Of a stretch of DNA of 9,424 nucleotides, positions 5,699-9,424 are shown in pieces; position 1 is the stretch's first letter; each line of letters opens with the position of its first letter. Source of the DNA: Euryarchaeota archaeon UBA495 (GTDB taxonomy: Archaea; Thermoplasmatota; Poseidoniia; Poseidoniales; Poseidoniaceae); NCBI GenBank assembly GCA_002496845.1, contig DALQ01000121.1:1-9424 (forward strand), read 5' to 3'. The notes beneath the pieces were generated by a model. The model saw only the letters and a program-made list of their open reading frames with translations, made no database searches and was not told the DNA's origin. Both the position numbers and the translations under genes were made by a program.

Positions 5699-8023
5699 TC
5701 AGGCCGCGGTGGCCTCGGCTTCGTCGTCGCCGCCAATGACGCCAGCGGCCTTGAACAGCCAGTAGATGACACCGCCAATGAGCACGTTCAATCCAATGAG
5801 CATGCCCATGCGAAGCGCCCACCACGAACGAGAGTTCACGAACTCTTCGTCGAGCACGGAGTCGATGAAGGACAAGATGCTCGATTCGGTGCCAAAGAAG
5901 GCCTCGCCGGTCAGCAGACCTGCGGCGACCATGAAGGTCCCCAGGAGCGCAAGAGCACGGGTCTTTTCCGCCGCGGTCTGCCCTTCTTCTTCACGCACCT
6001 TGTCGATGCGGGGCTTGAGCTTCTTCTCCTCCCACCAGTCGCGTGCACCGCCACCGATGAGCATCGGCAACGTGTGTGGGATGTCGAGGTACATGCCCAG
6101 ACCGAAGGAAGTCCCCATGCCGGTGGCCCATTCGACGAACATGCCGAGAAGCAGGCCAAGGCCAAGCAGGAGAAGGTCGCCCTGTCCCTCGGCGAAGATG
6201 ACCGAGAAGGTCGCGAAGGCGTTGGCTTGAGGAGCGAGGAGTTCGATGTTCCCGTTCGCCAACTGAATGGACAAGAAGATCGCCACACCGGCACCAAAGA
6301 TGGCGCCGGGCACGACGCCCATGATGTTCCCCTTCGAGATGTGGTAGGGGCGGTTTCCAATGTACAGGCTGTTCTTGTAATCGCCGATCACGGTGCCGGA
6401 CATCGAGATGGCTGAGCCGAACACGGTGGTGCCCACGAGGCCAAGCAGGACGGCTTCTTGCGTGCCCAAGCCAAGGGTTTCCTGCGCTCCGAGGAACACC
6501 CCGAGAAGCAGGAGGAGAACGATGAACGACGTGCCTGAAACCGGCTCAATGCCGGTTTCGCCCATCACGCGGACGGCGATGGCCCCGAGCATGAAGGTGG
6601 TCCCGATGAGCACCGTGGCGAAGAGGGTTGAAGCGATGACAGGGAAGCCACCGAGCGTGAAGATCGCGATCATCGAGAAGAAAGTGACGACCATGAAGAT
6701 GGGAATGTGCTTGAGCGGCCACTCGTACCAGCCCTTGCCGTCGATGTACTCCGCGCTGCCGTCACCACGGAAGGCCGAGCCAATGTCGCTGAAGATGGCC
6801 AGGAAGGTCTTGTACATCTTCGCGAGTCCAAACAGACCACCACCGACGATGCAGCCAATGGCCACGGTTCGGATGGTCTTGGCGAAAGCGATCATCTGCA
6901 GGGTCGCAGCCCCGCCTGCTGCAAAGTCGTGCAGCGGAATGTTGGCCTGAGCCTTGGCGTCGTAGATGGGAACGTTGAGGAAGACCGCCAGCGGCACAAG
7001 GATGAGCCATCCCACGAGGGTGCCCATGTTCACCAAAAGCGCCACGCGGAGTTTCATGAACCAGCCAATGGCGAACATGGAAGGCGTGAACGCGAGCCCG
7101 ATGTAGGTGTAGGCGAAGGGGTTCCATGTGCCCTCGGTCCATTGCGTCACGCCGAGTGAAACCCCGTCTTCCGTCCCGGAGGGCTGGTGCAACTTGCCGT
7201 GGCTGTAGATGCTGGCCAAACCGAAGTCTCCGATGCTGAGCGTTTCAGCGATCCAATCGAGCAACGCCAACTTGCGGTTGTTCACCCAAATCAGCGGGTA
7301 CTCGATGAGGAACAAACCGACCATCGTCACGCCGGTCCAGACCCCGATGGTCTTGAGGGAATCACGGGCGTGCTTGACGGCTCCAGTGTTAACGTCTGAG
7401 GCGATGTCCAACATCTTGAGGGTCGCTTCGAAACCGGGCAAAGGCAGCGGATCTTCGACCAACCAAACGCGCCTGAAGATGATGAAATACATCACGCCGA
7501 GGAAACCGGCGAACATCGACGCAACAATGCCGATGAAGGCCAAACGCAACGCTTCACCTTCACCGAGCGTGATCAGAGGCCCTGAGGCCAACTCATACTG
7601 GGGATCTGAAGCCAGCAGGAAGATGGCAGGGAAGGTGAAGATGAATCCGGTCGACGCGTGCGTTGCACCCGTCGTGGCCGAGGTCGCGATGTTGACTTCG
7701 GAAGGCGACCACTTCAGCGCCATGCCGAGCAGGTAGGCGATGTACCAGGCGGCGCTGATCGCCAGACCGAGCTTGAGACCGATGTACGCGGTCACGCCGG
7801 AGAACACGGCACCGATGGCGATGCCGAGAAGCACCTTGGGGGTGCTCCAGTGGGAGACTTCGAAGGATTCCTTGAGGTTCTTCTCCTCGAGGTACTGCTC
7901 CAACACACCTGTGTTGAGGTTGTTGTACATGTCGTCGTCGAGCCACGTGAGGGTCCCGTCCTCGATGGCCTTCAGGCCCTGAGGAGTCACGGGTTGACGG
8001 TAGGCGGAGCGTTGGACACCCAT
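5699..8023 (-). CDS. OPT-family oligopeptide transporter
   Basis: A 774-residue polytopic membrane protein of the OPT family (proton-coupled uptake of oligopeptides, or of metal chelates in the YSL branch). The polar N-terminus (1-60) is followed by alternating helices. Family-like landmarks are the first helix pair with TAYIGLKLGLAISAAW (78-93), NIATSATTGATHASTGF (111-127) before IFTFPAIFLL, the central LLVNMGTLVGWLILVPL (329-345), GDYKNSLYIGNRPYHISKG (547-565) before a GVVPGAIFGAG helix, and FGLGMYLDIPHTLPMLIGGG (640-659) before a WWEEKK loop. An acidic tail (GGDDEAEATAA) ends the protein. The length is within the family range and no break is seen. The ATG at 8023 has a GGAAGGT ribosome-binding site six bases upstream. 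The gene is followed closely by the EamA gene in the same frame. Peptide uptake would suit a heterotrophic marine archaeon, but the substrate is inference. Confidence 0.93.
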   Translation of the reverse strand: MGVQRSAYRQPVTPQGLKAIEDGTLTWLDDDMYNNLNTGVLEQYLEEKNLKESFEVSHWSTPKVLLGIAIGAVFSGVTAYIGLKLGLAISAAWYIAYLLGMALKWSPSEVNIATSATTGATHASTGFIFTFPAIFLLASDPQYELASGPLITLGEGEALRLAFIGIVASMFAGFLGVMYFIIFRRVWLVEDPLPLPGFEATLKMLDIASDVNTGAVKHARDSLKTIGVWTGVTMVGLFLIEYPLIWVNNRKLALLDWIAETLSIGDFGLASIYSHGKLHQPSGTEDGVSLGVTQWTEGTWNPFAYTYIGLAFTPSMFAIGWFMKLRVALLVNMGTLVGWLILVPLAVFLNVPIYDAKAQANIPLHDFAAGGAATLQMIAFAKTIRTVAIGCIVGGGLFGLAKMYKTFLAIFSDIGSAFRGDGSAEYIDGKGWYEWPLKHIPIFMVVTFFSMIAIFTLGGFPVIASTLFATVLIGTTFMLGAIAVRVMGETGIEPVSGTSFIVLLLLLGVFLGAQETLGLGTQEAVLLGLVGTTVFGSAISMSGTVIGDYKNSLYIGNRPYHISKGNIMGVVPGAIFGAGVAIFLSIQLANGNIELLAPQANAFATFSVIFAEGQGDLLLLGLGLLLGMFVEWATGMGTSFGLGMYLDIPHTLPMLIGGGARDWWEEKKLKPRIDKVREEEGQTAAEKTRALALLGTFMVAAGLLTGEAFFGTESSILSFIDSVLDEEFVNSRSWWALRMGMLIGLNVLIGGVIYWLFKAAGVIGGDDEAEATAA

Positions 8024-8029
8024 GACAAG

Positions 8030-8036
8030 ACCTTCC
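8030..8036 (-). promoter_or_regulatory. ribosome-binding site of the OPT transporter gene
   Basis: The minus strand reads GGAAGGT here, six bases before the ATG at 8023. It is partly complementary to the conserved archaeal 16S 3' end (CACCUCC) and supports this ATG as the start. Confidence 0.45.
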
Positions 8037-8091
8037 GGTGCATGCGAGGTGGGAACGGCACTTGAAGACCATTCCCCATGGAGGGGCGAAT

Positions 8092-8835
8092 TCAGGCTTC
8101 AGAATCCTGTCCTTCGTCGCCGTAGCCGCGGATATGCTTGACGAAACGTGCAGGAACGCCCGCCCAGACTTGTCCAGGAGGGACGGTCTTGTGCTTGGGC
8201 AGGACCGCACGGTTGGCCAGCACGGAATCGTCGCTCAGCGTCGATCCGGGCATCATGATGGAGCCTCCGCCCACGACGCAACGGTCCCCAATGGTGACCG
8301 GGGCGAGGTGAAGTTCGCCACGTTCGACGATGTGACCGTTGATGGCGGCGTGGCCACCGACCACCGTGTCGGACCCGACACGAACCAGGAAAGGATCGTT
8401 GATGTCCTGCGAGGTGAGGTTCGAGTCTTGCCCGAGTTTCACACCCGCCAGCCGGTAGTAGGTGTTGGCGAAAATCGACGGACAGACGTGGATCAGGAAG
8501 GGTTTCGTCGCCCGGTGAATCACGCCACAGGCGGCCCAGCGGATGGTCGTCCCAGAGAACAAAGGCGCCACTTTGCCCTCCGCAGGCACGCGGGGGTGAA
8601 TGATCATCTGGACCGTGCCAGACAGCAAGAGCAGCCCAAGTCCCCATGCGATGAAGGCCAAGGCCGCAGCGATGCTGGTGTAGAGGTACGTCATCCATTC
8701 CGTGGCGTCAGATCCCAAGGCGTTGACCTCATGGAAAACCCACAAGGCGGGGACGGCCGGAAGGGCCCAAAACGTCGCCATGACGAAAATGAACAGGGCC
8801 GAAAGGATGTGTTGCAAGGCGGTGAAGGCCTTCAT
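8092..8835 (-). CDS. membrane-anchored left-handed beta-helix (hexapeptide-repeat) acyltransferase
   Basis: A 247-residue protein with two N-terminal membrane helices (about 8-33 and 51-72), a linker, and a C-terminal left-handed beta-helix (about 130-233). The beta-helix shows hexapeptide rungs: LAGVKLGQDSNLTS, VRVGSDTVVGGHAAINGHIV, PVTIGDRCVVGGGSIMMPGS and SVLANRAVLPKHKTVPPG, closed by VWAGVPARFVK, the usual exit of sugar and amino-acid O/N-acyltransferases. The pattern, with a long loop (ERGELHLAPV) between rungs, resembles the LbH domain found at the ends of some nonribosomal peptide synthetases (Pls/PosA type). His162 and His168 are candidate catalytic bases. It probably transfers an acyl group to a small or lipid-linked acceptor at the cytoplasmic membrane face; the acceptor is unknown. 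The ATG at 8835 has no clear Shine-Dalgarno site but a TATA-like box about 26 bases upstream, suggesting a leaderless transcript of its own. Confidence 0.87.
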   Translation of the reverse strand: MKAFTALQHILSALFIFVMATFWALPAVPALWVFHEVNALGSDATEWMTYLYTSIAAALAFIAWGLGLLLLSGTVQMIIHPRVPAEGKVAPLFSGTTIRWAACGVIHRATKPFLIHVCPSIFANTYYRLAGVKLGQDSNLTSQDINDPFLVRVGSDTVVGGHAAINGHIVERGELHLAPVTIGDRCVVGGGSIMMPGSTLSDDSVLANRAVLPKHKTVPPGQVWAGVPARFVKHIRGYGDEGQDSEA

Positions 8836-8858
8836 GCCTCAAGGGTATGACCTGCGGC

Positions 8859-8863
8859 ATATA
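8859..8863 (-). promoter_or_regulatory. TATA-like box for the acyltransferase gene
   Basis: The minus strand reads GGCTATATGCC around this site, in the 55-base gap after the eIF5A stop. Its centre lies about 26 bases before the acyltransferase ATG at 8835, the usual TATA-to-start spacing in archaea, so transcription would begin at or next to the ATG and give a leaderless mRNA. The surrounding sequence is GC-rich, which makes the short AT-rich core stand out. No clear BRE (purine-rich element) is seen. Confidence 0.45.
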
Positions 8864-8890
8864 GCCGCGTCGCCGATTTTCAAAGAAGAA

Positions 8891-9277
8891 TCAGTGGTCG
8901 CGGATGATCTTGTAGCGGCCAAGGGCTTCCATCCACATGATCTCCTTTCCAGCCTCGATGTTGAGGCCGTCTTCCATGGGGAGGATCATCATCGTGTGGT
9001 CGCGCATGTTCATCGCGTGAACTTCGTTGCCTTCCATGTGCGTCACCATGGCGGTGCCCTTCTCGATCATGGGCACGTTGATGCTGTCCGTCACGGTGCC
9101 GACGTGGCTGATCTTCTTCTTCGTGAAGATGGATTCGAGTTCAAGACGGGCCTTGGCGGAACCGTGCTTCCCGGGCTTGGACTTGGAAATGCTGAGGATC
9201 TTGTAGGCCTCTTCGTCGACCACGCAAAAGCGGCCGACCTTCAGGGTTCGAATCTCAACACGGTCGGTTCCGGGCAT
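8891..9277 (-). CDS. eif5A: translation factor aIF5A (eIF5A), hypusine-containing
   Basis: aIF5A/eIF5A binds the ribosome E site and relieves stalling, especially at proline runs; it is the only known protein carrying hypusine (or deoxyhypusine), made by deoxyhypusine synthase from spermidine. The 128-residue protein has the N-terminal SH3-like domain with the modification loop SKPGKHGSAKAR (32-43); Lys37 in the PGKHG loop is the expected modified residue. Next come LELESIFTKKK (45-55) and the OB-fold C-terminal domain (about 70-128), including NVPMIEKGTAMV and MEDGLNIEAG. Length matches archaeal family members. The ATG at 9277 gives the standard MPGTDRVEIR-type N-terminus and has GGAGGGG five bases upstream; an in-frame extension up to 9346 would add 23 Arg/Gly-rich residues and is rejected. 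It lies 65 bases after an unidentified gene. Confidence 0.97.
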   Translation of the reverse strand: MPGTDRVEIRTLKVGRFCVVDEEAYKILSISKSKPGKHGSAKARLELESIFTKKKISHVGTVTDSINVPMIEKGTAMVTHMEGNEVHAMNMRDHTMMILPMEDGLNIEAGKEIMWMEALGRYKIIRDH

Positions 9278-9282
9278 GGAAA

Positions 9283-9289
9283 CCCCTCC
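9283..9289 (-). promoter_or_regulatory. Shine-Dalgarno site of the aIF5A gene
   Basis: The minus strand reads GGAGGGG here, five bases before the ATG at 9277. It decides the start against the longer in-frame extension, which begins upstream of this site. The last four G can pair with a C4 block at 9294-9297, so the site may be hidden in a small hairpin. Confidence 0.6.
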
Positions 9290-9327
9290 GTGCGGGGACT
9301 TATGACCATATCCCCGAGAACGAGGGG
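9283..9327 (-). repeat. four alternating C4/G4 blocks in the aIF5A leader (possible alternative hairpins)
   Basis: Read on the minus strand, the leader contains C4 (9327-9324), G4 (9315-9312), C4 (9297-9294) and G4 (9286-9283). Each neighbouring pair can form a short stem: blocks 1 with 2, 2 with 3 (five pairs, GGGGA/TCCCC, 9315-9311 with 9298-9294), or 3 with 4. These options exclude one another, and the 3-4 stem would cover the Shine-Dalgarno site. The stems are only four or five pairs long, and whether the region is transcribed with aIF5A is not known. Confidence 0.3.
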
Positions 9328-9342
9328 CTGAGCGGCCATGCC

Positions 9343-9424
9343 TCACAGGTCGCGCACGTCAAAGCGACCGCCTGAAACGAATGCGTCGGCGTTGAGAAGC
9401 ACCGGAAGAAGGCGCCCTGCCACC
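9343..9424 (-). CDS. 3' end of an unidentified gene, cut by the window edge
   Basis: A minus-strand frame enters from the right edge and runs 26 codons (VAGRLLPVLLNADAFVSGG..., ending FDVRDL) to a TGA at 9345-9343. Its codons end mostly in G or C, like the neighbouring genes, and the peptide looks like a normal folded-protein C-terminus (hydrophobic strand, Gly turn, charged end). The two alternative frames read less well; one stops early after an Arg-rich run. Too little is present to name it. It precedes aIF5A by 65 bases on the same strand and could be co-transcribed. Confidence 0.5.
   Translation of the reverse strand, partial: VAGRLLPVLLNADAFVSGGRFDVRDL

Noticed and set aside
5504..6415. 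Long plus-strand open frame across the OPT/EamA junction
   Set aside because: It spans two clear minus-strand transporter genes, and its Gly/His/Arg-rich translation is typical of an antisense shadow in GC-rich DNA.
8074..8086. C4/G4 inverted repeat between the acyltransferase and OPT genes as a terminator
   Set aside because: The stem has only four pairs and no T-rich tract follows on the minus strand.
9278..9346. N-terminal extension of aIF5A by 23 residues
   Set aside because: The extension is Arg/Gly/His-rich, unlike family N-termini, overlaps the upstream gene's stop, and a good Shine-Dalgarno site lies directly before the internal ATG at 9277.

Overview
The window looks like a compact archaeal chromosome, most likely euryarchaeal/Thermoplasmatota and plausibly a marine Poseidoniales-type (Marine Group II) lineage. 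The support is an archaeal-type eIF5A with a hypusine site, a TrmY-type tRNA methyltransferase, archaeal promoter and terminator styles (a TATA-like box about 26 bases before an ATG, a pyrimidine-rich tract after a stop), GC of roughly 55-60% by eye, and TGA as the stop in nine of ten reading frames. The archaeal assignment is strong; the lineage is inference.

Layout. A truncated plus-strand gene (2-451) is the C-terminal part of the tRNA pseudouridine-54 N1-methyltransferase TrmY. Everything else lies on the minus strand. Read in the direction of transcription, from the right edge: the last 26 codons of an unidentified gene (9424-9343), eIF5A (9277-8891), a membrane-anchored left-handed beta-helix acyltransferase (8835-8092), an OPT-family transporter (8023-5699), a DMT/EamA exporter (5683-4703), a polytopic membrane protein (4619-3273), a single-pass surface protein (3276-2596), a secreted surface protein with a C-terminal membrane tail (2545-1472), and the nucleotidase SurE (1428-442). 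SurE runs tail-to-tail into trmY with a 10-base overlap. No gap exceeds 300 bases; the longest intergenic stretch is about 83 bases. I see no tRNA, rRNA, CRISPR array, insertion sequence or phage gene.

How the genes relate. The right half is housekeeping plus transport: translation factor, acyl transfer at the membrane, uptake of peptides or similar solutes, and small-molecule export. OPT and EamA are 15 bases apart, in the same reading frame, and very probably co-transcribed. The middle (1472-4619) is the least explained part. It holds three unrecognised genes in a row: a many-helix membrane protein whose stop overlaps the next start (ATGA), an anchored extracellular protein, and a secreted two-domain protein with Tyr/Cys-rich loops and a sortase-like C-terminus. 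Together they read like a small envelope module of unknown role and are the best candidate here for something undescribed. The left edge returns to nucleotide and tRNA metabolism.
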